Under the pieces are notes generated by a model. The model searched no databases. It saw only the letters and a program-made list of their open reading frames with translations, and had not been told where the DNA came from. Made by a program: the position numbers and the translations under genes. From Pseudomonas sp. 2FG (GTDB lineage: Bacteria; Pseudomonadota; Gammaproteobacteria; Pseudomonadales; Pseudomonadaceae): a stretch of DNA of 64,000 nt. Position 1 is the first letter of the stretch; each line of letters begins with the position of its first letter. Location: NCBI RefSeq assembly GCF_005502935.1, contig NZ_SCMP01000005.1, positions 124,001 through 188,000 on the forward strand. Reading direction: 5' to 3'. Below are positions 16,480 to 26,137 of the stretch, in pieces.

Positions 16480-17331
16480 TCAACCGCGTAGCGCTTCCGC
16501 CGCCGCCGCCCGCTGCGCCGCCGGCGAGTGCTGCAGATAGTCCAGCGCCACCTCGATATTCCCCTCGCTGCGCGGATGGAACCCGGGCAGGAAGTAGCGC
16601 AGCACCGAGCGGCCGATGCCACCCATGGCCGGCAGCACATCGCGCTTGCCTAGCTCGTACCAGAGCTTGAGAAGCCCGGGCGGTAACGGGTCGTCGGGTC
16701 CTGGCGCATCATCAGCCGCGATCAGCATATAGAGCCAGCGCATCAGGATGCTGCCGCCCAGGTGCACATGCAGGTCATGGGCGACGCAGCGGTGTTCCAC
16801 TTCTTCGGCGCCGTGCCAGCGCAGCAGGTCGAGCATCACCGGGTCGGCGGCATCCAGGCTGCGGGTGCTGATGATCCAGTCGCCGAGCACGCAGGTGAAG
16901 TGCTCGACGGCGGCGATGAGCCCGACCCGCTGGCGCAGCCACCAGTTTTGCAGCAGCCGGCTCGGCTGGTTTTCCCCCAGGGGGTAGTCGCACAGCGCTT
17001 TCTCGAACAGCCAGTCGAGGCGCTTGGTGAAGGACTTGGGGTCGATGCCGTGGCGCACCAGGTAGGGCGTCAGCGCGCTGTCGTGGGCGCGGGCGTGTTG
17101 CGCTTCCTGTTTGATGAAGCCGCGCACGTCCTCGCGCAGATGCTCGTCGGTCACCAGTGGCAGGGCGCGGTTGTAGACCCGGCAGAACCAGAACTCGCCG
17201 GCGGGCAGCAGGATGTGCAGGGTGTTCATGATGTGCGAGGCCTCCGCTTCGCCGGGTACCCAGTGCAGCGGGGTGTCGGCGAAGTCGAAGCGTACCTTGC
17301 ATTGTTCCAGGCGCTGCCGTTGTTCGTTCAT
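16480..17331 (-). CDS. COG3687-type predicted metal-dependent hydrolase
   Basis: A 283-residue all-helical protein with repeated metal-ligand candidates: EFWFCRVYNRALP, KQEAQHARAH, VEHFTCVLGDW and HGAEEVEHRCVAHDLH, in the E/ExxH style of ferritin-like di-iron proteins. The family is annotated as predicted metal-dependent hydrolase (COG3687), without a proven reaction. ATG 17331 is preceded by AAGGAG at ideal spacing; the longer open frame to 17823 runs over the SDR gene and is not used. It is 14 bp downstream of the hydrolase-SDR gene and likely co-transcribed. Confidence 0.8.
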   Translation of the reverse strand: MNEQRQRLEQCKVRFDFADTPLHWVPGEAEASHIMNTLHILLPAGEFWFCRVYNRALPLVTDEHLREDVRGFIKQEAQHARAHDSALTPYLVRHGIDPKSFTKRLDWLFEKALCDYPLGENQPSRLLQNWWLRQRVGLIAAVEHFTCVLGDWIISTRSLDAADPVMLDLLRWHGAEEVEHRCVAHDLHVHLGGSILMRWLYMLIAADDAPGPDDPLPPGLLKLWYELGKRDVLPAMGGIGRSVLRYFLPGFHPRSEGNIEVALDYLQHSPAAQRAAAAEALRG

Positions 17332-17345
17332 TGTGGTTCTCCTTA

Positions 17346-19175
17346 TCAGGCGGCCAGATTCAGGCGGGCCAGCAAGCGCGACAGCCAGGGTGCGAAACGC
17401 CACTGGACGATGCTCAGGTGCGCCTCGCCGCCGACGGCGATCAGCGCTTGGTTGCGCTGTACGGCACGCACCAGTTGCTGCGCGACCGTTTCGGGGCTGA
17501 GGTTGCGGCGGCGGTAGAGACGCTGGGCCTTGGCTTTCTGTTGGGTTTCGGCGGCGGCACTCAGGCCGTTGAAGCGGGTGGTCTGGATGATTCCGGTGTT
17601 GACCAGGCCGGGGCACACGGCCGTCACGCCGATGCCTTGCCCGGCCAGTTCGGCCCGCAGGCATTCGCTGAGCATCAACACTGCGGCCTTGCTGGTGGCA
17701 TAGGCCGGATAGTTGCGCGAGGGCACGAAGGCCGCGGCCGAGGCGATATTGACGATATGCCCGGCCTTGCCGGCCTCGAGCATTTGCCGGGCGAACAGTC
17801 GGCAACCGTCGATCACGCTCCACAGGTTGATCCGCAGCAGGCGTTCCCAGTCCGCCGCGCTGGTGTCCAGCATGGCACCGGCCATGCCGATGCCGGCGTT
17901 ATTGACCAGAATGTCGACGCTGCCGAAGCGTTCCTTGACCCAGCCGGCGAAGGTTTCCATCGCCGCGCTGTCGCCGACATCGAGCCGATAGGCGTACGCC
18001 TCGGCGCCGAGGGCGCGGGCCCGTTCGGCGCTGCGCTCGGCGGCGGCCAGGTCGATGTCGGCGGCCAGTACGCTGGCGCCGCGCTCGGCGAAGCTGAGCA
18101 GGGTGGCGCGGCCGATCCCGCCACCGGCGCCGGTGACCAGCACCAGCTTGCCGGCATCCGGGCCGGCATCCGCTTTGACCTGCGCCCGTTGCAGCGCCTC
18201 GGTGTTCTCACCCCGTTCCAGGTGGCCGACGAATTCGCGAATCCAGCGTGCCAGTTGTGTGGGCTCGGCCAGCAATTGCCAGTGCCCGGCACGGATCTCG
18301 CGGCGCCACAGCTTGGGCGCCCAGCGCGAAAGTTGCTCGAACAGTTGCGGCCGCACATAACGGTCGCGGGTCGGCACTATCAGTTGCACCGGCACCTCGG
18401 TAGGGCGCTGGCGCGGCTGCAACAGGCTGCGGATAAAGTTGGCGCGGTACAGCTTGACCCCATGCCGGCCATTGGCCGCGAGGCTGGCGCTGGCTGTGGC
18501 GCCCCGCACGCCTTCGACCCGTTGCAGATACTTCGGCCAGAGCCGGGTCAGGCCGGCGCGCCAGGCCAACTCCGGCAGCCAGGGCGTATGGAACAGGCCG
18601 ATGTACCAGGCGCTGAGCAACTGCCCGCCGACCTGCGCCCAGGCGCGCGGGCTTTTCTGTTGAAGGCGGTCGCGCAGCCAATGGCCGACATGGTCGAGGC
18701 AGGGCCCGGAGATGCTGGTGTAGGAGGCCAGCAGCGGTGCCAGGCGCGGTTCGGTCACCGCCTCCCAGCTCTGGATCGAGCCCCAGTCGTGGGCGAGCAG
18801 ATGCACCGGTTGATCCGGACTGAGCGCCCGGATCACCGCCTCCAGATCATTGGCCAGTTTGTCCAGGCGGTAGTCCAGGCGCTTGCCTGGTTTGTCCGAG
18901 GCGCCGAAGCCGCGTACGTCGTAGGCGATGATCTGGTAGTCGGCGGCCAGTTCGCGCACCAGCGGCAGCCAGACTTCATGGTTGTCCGGGTAGCCGTGCA
19001 CCAGCAGCAGAGTAGGGCCGGCGGCGTTACCCCAGCGGTAGGCCGCCAGTTCGACGCCATCGCCTGCGACCCGCTGATGCTGCGCTGCGAGCTGCCCAGG
19101 TGCGGCTCCACTGCCCAGAGCCCTGGCGTCGGTGGATGCTCCGAGCGGGCGTGGCTCGACCAGAGCGGAGACCAA
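17346..19175 (-). CDS. Alpha/beta hydrolase-SDR fusion protein, damaged 5' end
   Basis: The recognisable product has two parts: an alpha/beta hydrolase (LLLVHGYPDNHEVW, VRGFGASDKPG, LLAHDWGSIQSWE with Asp nucleophile) and a C-terminal short-chain dehydrogenase (VTGAGGGIGRAT, NNAGIG, YATSKAAV with Tyr and Lys). Such epoxide-hydrolase-like/SDR fusions of about 580 residues are common in Pseudomonas. Here homology begins near 19085 at QRVAGDGVELAAYRWG with no ATG or GTG in frame; the nearest candidate start is a TTG at 19175 inside the M24 gene. The native start seems to have been deleted, so expression is doubtful. Confidence 0.7.
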   Translation of the reverse strand: MVSALVEPRPLGASTDARALGSGAAPGQLAAQHQRVAGDGVELAAYRWGNAAGPTLLLVHGYPDNHEVWLPLVRELAADYQIIAYDVRGFGASDKPGKRLDYRLDKLANDLEAVIRALSPDQPVHLLAHDWGSIQSWEAVTEPRLAPLLASYTSISGPCLDHVGHWLRDRLQQKSPRAWAQVGGQLLSAWYIGLFHTPWLPELAWRAGLTRLWPKYLQRVEGVRGATASASLAANGRHGVKLYRANFIRSLLQPRQRPTEVPVQLIVPTRDRYVRPQLFEQLSRWAPKLWRREIRAGHWQLLAEPTQLARWIREFVGHLERGENTEALQRAQVKADAGPDAGKLVLVTGAGGGIGRATLLSFAERGASVLAADIDLAAAERSAERARALGAEAYAYRLDVGDSAAMETFAGWVKERFGSVDILVNNAGIGMAGAMLDTSAADWERLLRINLWSVIDGCRLFARQMLEAGKAGHIVNIASAAAFVPSRNYPAYATSKAAVLMLSECLRAELAGQGIGVTAVCPGLVNTGIIQTTRFNGLSAAAETQQKAKAQRLYRRRNLSPETVAQQLVRAVQRNQALIAVGGEAHLSIVQWRFAPWLSRLLARLNLAA

Positions 19176-19834
19176 CCCTCGCGGCGGCCGGTGATCAGCG
19201 CATTCTTCATCAGGGTGGCGATATTGCGCACGCCGAAGCGCGCTAGCGAGGGCCCGCTGTTGCGCTCGCTGAGCTTCTCGACCCGGTGGGCCAGGACCTC
19301 GAAGGGGTAGGCCTTGTGCCGTGGCAGGGTGCCCTGCTCGGCGCATAGGCGATCCACCGCCTGGCTGACCTGGGCCATGGGCAGGCGCTGCTTGATCTGC
19401 TGGACTATCAGCTGGCGGTGGGCCATCAGGTCGTCCAGCAGCCGCTCCACCATCAAGTTCTCGCCGAGTGCGCCGGAGTAGCCGATATCGGCGGTATAGG
19501 CACCGAGGGTTGGCGCGCAGTCGAGGATAAAAGGCATGCCTTCTTCCAGGCGCTGCTTGCCCGGATAGAACGCCAAGTTGAAGCCGCCCAGATGGCGCAG
19601 GCCGTCGAAGCCCTCGAACGCGGTGCGTCGGCCGAACCAGGCGAAGGGCTGATGGAACCAGTCCTGCACCCCGTGATCCTGTAGCCAGGTCTTCATCAGC
19701 GCCGCGGTTTCCTTCTCGCTGATGCCGGGCCTGAGTTCCTTGGCGATGCTTTCCGCACAGCGATAGGCGAGTTGCTGGATGACGCGAAATTGCGTCAGGT
19801 CGTAAGCGGTCAGGGAGGGGGCGCTGGCAGGCAT
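18833..19834 (-). pseudogene. M24 peptidase (creatinase/aminopeptidase P type), 3' truncated
   Basis: The first 247 codons (19834 to about 19093) encode an M24 pita-bread protein: FILDCAPTLGAYTADIGYSG supplies the two Asp ligands, AHRVEKL a His and LWAVEPHLG a Glu. Normally about 40 more residues follow, including the last Glu ligand in a KxEE motif, as I recall this family. Here the frame instead runs out of frame through the hydrolase gene for about 87 codons to 18833. The peptidase therefore lacks a metal ligand and is probably inactive. ATG 19834 follows a purine-rich region and is divergent from the MerR gene. Confidence 0.65.
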
Positions 19835-19861
19835 GGGCGTTCTCCGGGGAGGTCAACTATT

Positions 19862-19883
19862 ACATTGATTAATGTCACATTGA
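19862..19883. promoter_or_regulatory. Candidate operator between M24 and MerR genes
   Basis: ACATT-GATT-AATGT (19862 to 19875) is a perfect 5-bp inverted repeat, and ACATTGA recurs at 19877 to 19883. It sits 27 bases upstream of the M24 start codon in the divergent promoter region, a plausible MerR operator. Confidence 0.45.
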
Positions 19884-20107
19884 GTATTGGCGAGGATGTG
19901 CGCCTCTGGCCAGTGCCTTGGCCGGTTACGGCGGCGGCCTGTTACCGCGTTACCGTCGCCCTGAGAGCCAGGCTGCGGCTGGGCCGGAGGACTTGCCGAC
20001 GGGGTTCTGTGGTGGGCGCTGCGCGCAAGTCCAATCCAAGGTTGGGTCAGGGTTGGGCGGGATGACGCGGTTGTTGGCGGCCGATGCGGGCGGCTATGAT
20101 CGCCGCC

Positions 20108-20926
20108 ATGAAAAACGTCCCTTCCTTGTCGCAGCGTCTCTTGCTCCAGGCCCCGGCCCCGGCCACTGCCGAGCCTGAGCCGGTGGCGGAATACACAGTC
20201 GATGAGCTGGCCCGCGAGGCCGGCACCACCGTGCGCAATCTGCGCGCCTACCAGGACCGCGGCCTGCTGCCGCCGCCGCAGCGGCGTGGGCGGGTGGGGA
20301 TCTACAGCGGCGAACATCTGGCCCGGCTCAAGCAGATCGGCGAGCTGCTGGAGCGCGGCTACAGCATCGCCAGCATCCGCGAACTGCTGGAGGCCTGGCA
20401 GCAAGGCCAGGGGCTGGCGCAGGTGTTGGGGCTCGAGCAGGCGATCATCGGTCCGTGGAACCAGGAGGAGCCCGGCAGTCTCGGCTTCGACGAGTTGCAG
20501 GCGTTGTTCGGCGCGGCCTTGGACGATGGGATGTTCGACCGGGCGCAGGCGCTGGGGCTCCTGGAGTTCGCCGGCGACCACCTGCGGGTACCCAGCCCGC
20601 GGCTGTTCGCCGCCGGTGTGCAGTTGTTCCAGGCCGGCATTCCGTTGCCGGTGCTGCTGGATGAGCTGGCAGCGATTCGCGCCAATGTCGAACAGCTGTC
20701 CGCCGGCATAGTGCGGATGATCGTCCAGCATCTGGTCAATCCGCTGCTGGCCAACGCGCTGCCGCGCGCCGAGGAACTGGAGCGCCTCAGCGCGCAGCTG
20801 TTGCAGCTGCGTCCGCTGGTCGAGCAGGTGGTGGAGACCGAACTGGCGCGCGGCCTGCAACTGTCGGCCAATCGGGAGCTGGGCGAGCGGGTCGGCGAAC
20901 TGCTCAAGGGCTTTCTCAAGCCGTAG
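20108..20926 (+). CDS. MerR-family transcriptional regulator
   Basis: A 272-residue protein. After a 30-residue leader comes the MerR DNA-binding domain: YTVDELAREAGTTVRNLRAY, QDRGLLPPPQRRGRVGIY and LARLKQIGELLERGYSIASI. The C-terminal 170 residues are helical and without the cysteine cluster of metal sensors, so the signal is likely organic. ATG 20108 is preferred over starts 24 bases earlier. It is divergent from the M24-hydrolase-SDR-COG3687 gene row, which it probably controls through the 19862 palindrome. It converges on the sensor kinase gene. Confidence 0.88.
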   Translation: MKNVPSLSQRLLLQAPAPATAEPEPVAEYTVDELAREAGTTVRNLRAYQDRGLLPPPQRRGRVGIYSGEHLARLKQIGELLERGYSIASIRELLEAWQQGQGLAQVLGLEQAIIGPWNQEEPGSLGFDELQALFGAALDDGMFDRAQALGLLEFAGDHLRVPSPRLFAAGVQLFQAGIPLPVLLDELAAIRANVEQLSAGIVRMIVQHLVNPLLANALPRAEELERLSAQLLQLRPLVEQVVETELARGLQLSANRELGERVGELLKGFLKP

Positions 20927-20953
20927 GCTGGGTAGAGCGTGTCAGTTGGTGGT

Positions 20954-23900
20954 TCAGCGCAGGCTCAGGTGCCGACTCAGCAAGGCGCGCAGTGCCGCCG
21001 GTTTGACCGGCTTGGCCAGGTAGTCGAGGCCGGCGGCGTGGACTGCGGCGATCAGCTCGGGACGGCCGTCGGCGCTGATCACCACGCCCGGCAGCGGTTC
21101 GCCGAGTTTGCTGCGCAGCCAGGCCATCAGTTCGGTGCCGGTTTCGCCTTCGTCCAGGTGGTAGTCCACCAGCGCCAGTTGTGGGCGCACGTGTTCATCC
21201 AGCAGGTGCTCGCATTCCAGGCGATTGCGCGCGGTCCAGACCTGACAGCCCCAGCGCGAGAGCAGGCTGTGCATGCCAACCAGGATGCTGTCTTCGTTGT
21301 CGATGCAGAGCACCTGCATTCCGCTCAAGGCCTGGCCGTTGAGTTCCGGGCCGGGGGCGTCGAGTGCGGCCGCTGCCGGGCTGCGCGCCAGCGGCACGCT
21401 GACGCTGAACACGCTGCCTCTACCTGGCCAGGAACGCACTTCGAGCCTATGACCGAGCACCCGGCAGAGGCCATCGGCAATCGCGAGGCCGAGGCCGAGG
21501 CCTTTTTCGGCGCGGGTCTGGTGGCTGTCGAGGCGTTTGAACTCCTCGAAGATCACCTGGCGCTTGTCCTCGGGAATGCCCGGGCCGCGGTCCCAGACCT
21601 CCAGGCGCAACTCGCCAGCGCTGCGCCGCACCCCAAGCAGCACATGGCCCTTGGCGTAGCGGAAGGCATTGGTCAGAAAATTTTGCAGCACCCGCCGCAG
21701 CAGTTTGATATCGCTGTCCACCCGCAGTTGGCTGCCGCGTAGGTGGAAGTCCACGCCGTGTTCGTGCGCGAGGACTTTGAATTCGGTACCTAGGGTCTCG
21801 AACAACGCGTTGAGCGCGAAGGCTTGCCGATCCGGGGTGATGCGACCGCTTTCCAGGCGCGAAATATCCAGCAGATCGCTGATCAAGTCTTCCGCCGAGC
21901 GTAGCGAGCTGTCCAGATGCCGCACCAACTGTTGGGCCTCGCCCGGCAGGGCCTCGGGCTGATGGGCGAGGGCGGCGGAGAATAGCCGCGCGGCATTCAG
22001 CGGCTGCATCAGGTCATGGCTGACCGCAGCGAGGAAGCGGGTCTTGGACTGGTTGGCGGATTCAGCCACGCCTTTGGCTTCGTTCAGTGCCAGGTTCAGT
22101 TGCGAGAGCTCATGGGTGCGCTCGGCCACGCGCCGCTCCAGGCCTTCGTTGGCTTCCTTGAGGCCCTGTTCGGCCTCGCGGAACGCGCTGATGTCGGTGA
22201 AGCTCATGACGAAGCCGCCGCCGGGCATCGGGTTGCCGATCAGCTCGATAACCCGGCCGTTGGGGAACAGCCGCTCGGAGGTATGCGCATGGCCCTGGCG
22301 CATCCAATACAGCCGGCGCGTCACATGGGTCTCGACATCGCCGGAGCCGCAGAGGCCGCGTTCGGCGTTGTAGCGAATGATCTCGGCGATCGGCCGGCCG
22401 ATGCTGATCAGCCCCTCCGGGTAGTCGAACAGCTCCAGGTAACGATGGTTCCAGGCCACCAGGCGCAGTGACTGATCGACCACGCTGATGCCCTGGGTGA
22501 TGTTCTCGATCGCCCCTTGCAGCAGGGCGCGGTTGAACTGCAAGACTTCGCTAGCCTCGTCGACGATGCGCACCACGTCCTCGACCTGCATCTCGCGGCC
22601 TTCGATGGCGGCCTTGACCACCGCGCGAGTGGACGAGGCGCCGAGCACGCCGGCCAGCAGGCGCTCGGTGTGGGCGATCCACTCGCCGTTGGCGGTCTGG
22701 TTGGGGTTGAAGTCCTTGCCCTGGCGCGCGGCGAAGCGGGCAAAGCTCTGCCGTGCGCGTTCCTCGCCGACGAAACGCGCGGCCAGCATCAACAGGTCCT
22801 GCACCTGCACCGCCAGCAGCGGGCGGCCGCTCGGCCGCGCACTGACTTCCTGGCCGATAAAGCGGCTGGCCTGCCAGTGTTCGGAGACGCGGGTGCGGGA
22901 GAACAGCGACACCAGGGCGAACAGCAGGAAGTTGCCGGTCAGCGACAGCAGCACGCCCTGGGTCAGCGGGTCGATCGGCAGGCCCAGCGGGTTGCTTACC
23001 AGCCAGGCCAGGCCGGGAAAACTCTCCAGCGGCCAGCCCAGGCCGCGGGCCATCAGCGGCAGCACCAGGGTGTAGGCCCAGAGCAGGGCGCCGGCGGCCA
23101 GGCCGGCGAACACCCCGCGGCGGTTGGCCTGCTTCCAATAGAGCGCGCCGAGCATGGCCGGGGCCAGTTGGGTGATGGCGGCGAAGGCGATCTGGCCGAT
23201 GGTCGCCAGGCTCGCGGTGGAGCCCAGCAGGCGGTAGCTGACGTAGGCCAGCAGCAGGATGGCGACGATGCTGACCCGACGCACCGTCAGCATCCACTGG
23301 CGGAACGCCTCGAACGGCCGCTCGGCGCTCTGCCGACGTAGCAGCCAGGGCAGCAGCATATCGTTGGAGACCATGGTCGAGAGCGCCACCGCCTCGACTA
23401 TCACCATGCCGGTGGCGGCCGAGGCGCCGCCGATAAAGGCCAGCATGGCCAGAGCTGGATGGGCCTCGGCCAGCGGTAGGCTGATGACGAAGGAGTCCGG
23501 CAGCACCCCCGCCGGCAGCAGCAGTTGCCCGGCCAGGGCGATGGGCACGACGAACAGCGCGGCCAGCACCAGGTAGAGCGGGAACACCCAGCGCGCCAGG
23601 CGCAGATCCTGCGGCTCGATGTTTTCCACCACGGTCATATGGAATTGCCGCGGCAGGCAGATGATGGCCATCAGCGCCACCCCGGTCTGCACCAGCATGG
23701 CCGGCCAGTTCACCGTCTCCGCCCAGAAGGCGTCGAGTTGCGGTGCGGCCTCGGCCTGGCCGAGCAGGTCGCCGAAGCCGTCGTACAGGCTGTAGGTGAC
23801 GAAGGCGCCGACGGCGAGGAAGGCCAGCAGTTTGACCAGCGATTCGAAGGCGATCGCCAGCACCATGCCGCGGTGGTGTTCGGTGACGTCGAGGGTGCGG

Positions 23901-24433
23901 GTGCCGAAGAGGATGGTGAACAGCGCCAGCACGAGGGACACGATCAGCGCGGTGTCCTGGGCGCGGGTGCCGGTGGACTCGGCGCCCGCGCCGATCAGCA
24001 GGTTCACCCCGAGGACGATGCCTTTGAGTTGCAGGGCGATGTAGGGCAACACGCCGACCAGGCAAATCAGGGCCACCACCACCGCCAGCGACTGCGACTT
24101 GCCATAGCGCGCGGCAATAAAGTCGGCAATCGAGGTGATGTTCTCCTGCTTGCTGATCATCACCATCTTCTGCAGCACCCAGGGCGCGAACAGCAGCAAC
24201 AGCACCGGCCCCAGGTAGATCGGCAGGAAGGCCCAGAGCTGCCCGGCGGCCTGGCCGACCGCGCCGAAGAAGGTCCAACTGGTGCAGTAGACCGCCAGCG
24301 ACAGGCTGTAGACCCAGGCCCGCAGCCGCGGCGACAAGGGCGTGCGGCGCCGGTCGCCGTAGAAGGCGATGGCGAACAGGATGGCCATATAGCTCAGGGC
24401 GACCGTGGCGATCAGCCCGCTGGACAACGACAT
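20954..24433 (-). CDS. Hybrid histidine kinase with sodium/solute-symporter-like N-terminus
   Basis: A 1159-residue protein. Residues 1 to about 500 form a multi-pass membrane domain of the sodium:solute symporter family ([17 protein letters not shown] is typical of the CbrA/PA3271 type). A PAS domain precedes a coiled segment, then the H-box [20 protein letters not shown], an ATPase domain ([28 protein letters not shown]) and a C-terminal receiver ([16 protein letters not shown] with the phospho-Asp, KPVKP). It resembles PA3271 by order and length. ATG 24433 has TGGAG upstream. It lies opposite the GNAT-AraC-AzlCD operon. Confidence 0.92.
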   Translation of the reverse strand: MSLSSGLIATVALSYMAILFAIAFYGDRRRTPLSPRLRAWVYSLSLAVYCTSWTFFGAVGQAAGQLWAFLPIYLGPVLLLLFAPWVLQKMVMISKQENITSIADFIAARYGKSQSLAVVVALICLVGVLPYIALQLKGIVLGVNLLIGAGAESTGTRAQDTALIVSLVLALFTILFGTRTLDVTEHHRGMVLAIAFESLVKLLAFLAVGAFVTYSLYDGFGDLLGQAEAAPQLDAFWAETVNWPAMLVQTGVALMAIICLPRQFHMTVVENIEPQDLRLARWVFPLYLVLAALFVVPIALAGQLLLPAGVLPDSFVISLPLAEAHPALAMLAFIGGASAATGMVIVEAVALSTMVSNDMLLPWLLRRQSAERPFEAFRQWMLTVRRVSIVAILLLAYVSYRLLGSTASLATIGQIAFAAITQLAPAMLGALYWKQANRRGVFAGLAAGALLWAYTLVLPLMARGLGWPLESFPGLAWLVSNPLGLPIDPLTQGVLLSLTGNFLLFALVSLFSRTRVSEHWQASRFIGQEVSARPSGRPLLAVQVQDLLMLAARFVGEERARQSFARFAARQGKDFNPNQTANGEWIAHTERLLAGVLGASSTRAVVKAAIEGREMQVEDVVRIVDEASEVLQFNRALLQGAIENITQGISVVDQSLRLVAWNHRYLELFDYPEGLISIGRPIAEIIRYNAERGLCGSGDVETHVTRRLYWMRQGHAHTSERLFPNGRVIELIGNPMPGGGFVMSFTDISAFREAEQGLKEANEGLERRVAERTHELSQLNLALNEAKGVAESANQSKTRFLAAVSHDLMQPLNAARLFSAALAHQPEALPGEAQQLVRHLDSSLRSAEDLISDLLDISRLESGRITPDRQAFALNALFETLGTEFKVLAHEHGVDFHLRGSQLRVDSDIKLLRRVLQNFLTNAFRYAKGHVLLGVRRSAGELRLEVWDRGPGIPEDKRQVIFEEFKRLDSHQTRAEKGLGLGLAIADGLCRVLGHRLEVRSWPGRGSVFSVSVPLARSPAAAALDAPGPELNGQALSGMQVLCIDNEDSILVGMHSLLSRWGCQVWTARNRLECEHLLDEHVRPQLALVDYHLDEGETGTELMAWLRSKLGEPLPGVVISADGRPELIAAVHAAGLDYLAKPVKPAALRALLSRHLSLR

Positions 24434-24453
24434 GCGAACTCCAGGTAAACCCG

Positions 24454-24505
24454 CTTGGGGTGCTCCCCAAGTACAGCGTTTTGCCGGCCAGCCCGCGGGG
24501 CTGGC
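24454..24505 (-). promoter_or_regulatory. Two adjacent hairpins in the sensor-kinase leader
   Basis: CTTGGGG-TGCT-CCCCAAG (24454 to 24471) and GCCAGCCC-GCG-GGGCTGGC (24487 to 24505) are perfect inverted repeats 20 to 70 bases upstream of the kinase ATG. They could form stem-loops in the mRNA leader; no known riboswitch is recognised. Confidence 0.4.
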
Positions 24506-24684
24506 TTGGAGGCTGTGGCATTCCAGCGCAGCTCGCCTGTTGAGACGAGCAGGTGGGAACACTCGGGCCCCGGTTAGTGTCGCACCAAAGTACAATTCAG
24601 TCAGGCGCGACTATGGTCGCAGAGCCGTCTGGGGGCGTTTCGCCCTGCTAGCATGACGCTTAGATGTCGACGAGGATGGTATTC

Positions 24685-25254
24685 ATGTTCAAACCGCAGT
24701 TGATCGCTCTGCAGCGCGGCGCCCTGCGCCTGGAGCCTATGGTCGATGGCGACATTCCCGCCCTGGTGGCTTTGGCCGAGGCCAACCGTGACGAGCTGGC
24801 CTATATGAGTGGGCCGCTGCGCCTGGATTGGTACCGCAGCGGGCTGATCGAGCAGCGCAACGGCCAGGCGTTACCCTTTGTGATCCGGCTTGGCGACCGA
24901 TTGGTCGGCACCACGCGGTTTGCCGGGTTTATGCCAGCCCTGCCGTCCACCGAAATCGGCTGGACCTGGCTGGATCGCAGCCAGCATGGCACTGGGCTGA
25001 ACAGCACGATCAAATACCTGATGCTCCGGCATGCCTTCGAGAGCTGGCGGATGGTGCGGGTGCAGTTGCAAACCGCGGCGAGCAACCTGCGCTCGCAACG
25101 CGCCATCGAGAAGCTCGGCGCGGTGCGCGAAGGCGAGTTGCGCAACCATCGCCGCCTGGCCGATGGGCGGCTGGACGGCAGCCTGCTGTACAGCATCACC
25201 GATCAGGAGTGGCCGCAGGTGAAGGCTCGCTTGGAGGCGCGTTTCAGCGGCTGA
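24685..25254 (+). CDS. GNAT-family N-acetyltransferase (RimJ/RimL-like)
   Basis: A 189-residue protein reading IALQRGALRLEPMVDGDIPA at the start and, later, GTTRFAGFMPALPSTEIGWT and NLRSQRAIEKLGAVREGELR, which is the RimJ/RimL branch of GNAT enzymes that acetylate N-termini or small amines with acetyl-CoA. I prefer ATG 24685, with GAGGATGG upstream, to ATG 24664. It is the first gene of a tight unit with AraC-type and AzlCD genes (six bases to the next start). Its acceptor is unknown. Confidence 0.85.
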   Translation: MFKPQLIALQRGALRLEPMVDGDIPALVALAEANRDELAYMSGPLRLDWYRSGLIEQRNGQALPFVIRLGDRLVGTTRFAGFMPALPSTEIGWTWLDRSQHGTGLNSTIKYLMLRHAFESWRMVRVQLQTAASNLRSQRAIEKLGAVREGELRNHRRLADGRLDGSLLYSITDQEWPQVKARLEARFSG

Positions 25255-25260
25255 TACGGG

Positions 25261-26100
25261 ATGAGTCATGGCGAGCAGACGCGTTTCTGGAAGGCGGCCG
25301 AGGTGGGCGGCTTGGAGTTGCTGCACGCCCGCTATGTCGAGCAGCGCTTCGCCCCCCATGTGCACGAAGGCTATGTGATCACGGTGATCGAGGGCGGCGC
25401 TCAGTATTTCCGTCATCGTGGCAGCGAGCATCTGGCGCCCATGGGCAGCATGGTGCTGATCAATCCGGATGAGCTGCACACCGGCTCCAAGGCCCATGAG
25501 TCAGGCTGGCGCTACCGGGGTTTCTACCCCGAGTTCGAGCAGTTGAATACCCTGCTGGATGAGTTGGGGCTGGCCAAAAATGGTTGGCCGGTTTTTACCT
25601 GCAGCGTTTTGCATGATGCGCAAATGACCGCTCGTTTCAATGCCCTGCATCGGCTGCTGGAGCAGCCAGGCTGCGTCTTGCAGCAGCAGACCGCCTGGCG
25701 CGAGACGCTTCTACTGCTGCTTCAACGCCATGCGCGAGTTCCCGAGGCGCCTGCTGCCGGGCGTGAGCCGCAGGCGGTACGGCGGGCCAAGGAGCTGCTC
25801 GGTGCGCAGTTGAGCGAGCCGCCCTCGCTGGAGCAACTGGCGGCGGCGGTCAATCTCTCACCCTTCCATTTCGCCCGGGTCTTCCGCCGCGCCACCGGCC
25901 TGCCGCCGCATGCTTGGCTCAAACAGCGGCGGCTGGAGCAGGCACGGGCGCTGTTGAAAAACGGTTGCACGCCGGTCGGCGTGGCGGCGCAACTGGGCTT
26001 CGCCGACCAGAGCCACCTGACCCGCCAGTTCAAGCAGGCCTATGGTGTCGGCCCGGGTCAGTATCGGCTGGCTTGCGCAAGATCGTTCAAGACGGATTGA
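25261..26100 (+). CDS. AraC-family transcriptional regulator with cupin sensor
   Basis: A 279-residue protein. The N-terminal cupin (FAPHVHEGYVITVIEGGAQY, LINPDELHTG) is the ligand domain; the C-terminal half has two helix-turn-helix units, the second containing VGVAAQLGFADQSHLTRQFK and ending GVGPGQYR. It belongs to the AraC type often linked to transporter genes. It is followed 37 bp later by azlC with a strong ribosome binding site, so it probably regulates the AzlCD exporter. It overlaps nothing and starts six bases after the GNAT stop. Confidence 0.9.
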   Translation: MSHGEQTRFWKAAEVGGLELLHARYVEQRFAPHVHEGYVITVIEGGAQYFRHRGSEHLAPMGSMVLINPDELHTGSKAHESGWRYRGFYPEFEQLNTLLDELGLAKNGWPVFTCSVLHDAQMTARFNALHRLLEQPGCVLQQQTAWRETLLLLLQRHARVPEAPAAGREPQAVRRAKELLGAQLSEPPSLEQLAAAVNLSPFHFARVFRRATGLPPHAWLKQRRLEQARALLKNGCTPVGVAAQLGFADQSHLTRQFKQAYGVGPGQYRLACARSFKTD

Positions 26101-26137
26101 GCTGGGCCGCTTAGGCTGGCGGGCAGGAGGAGCTCCC

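Noticed and set aside
16480..17823. COG3687 protein extended to 447 residues
   Set aside because: The extra N-terminus overlaps the SDR gene out of frame, and an ideal ribosome binding site supports ATG 17331.
17331..19310. 659-residue plus-strand frame opposite the hydrolase-SDR gene
   Set aside because: Antisense shadow; the minus strand shows Rossmann and alpha/beta hydrolase motifs.
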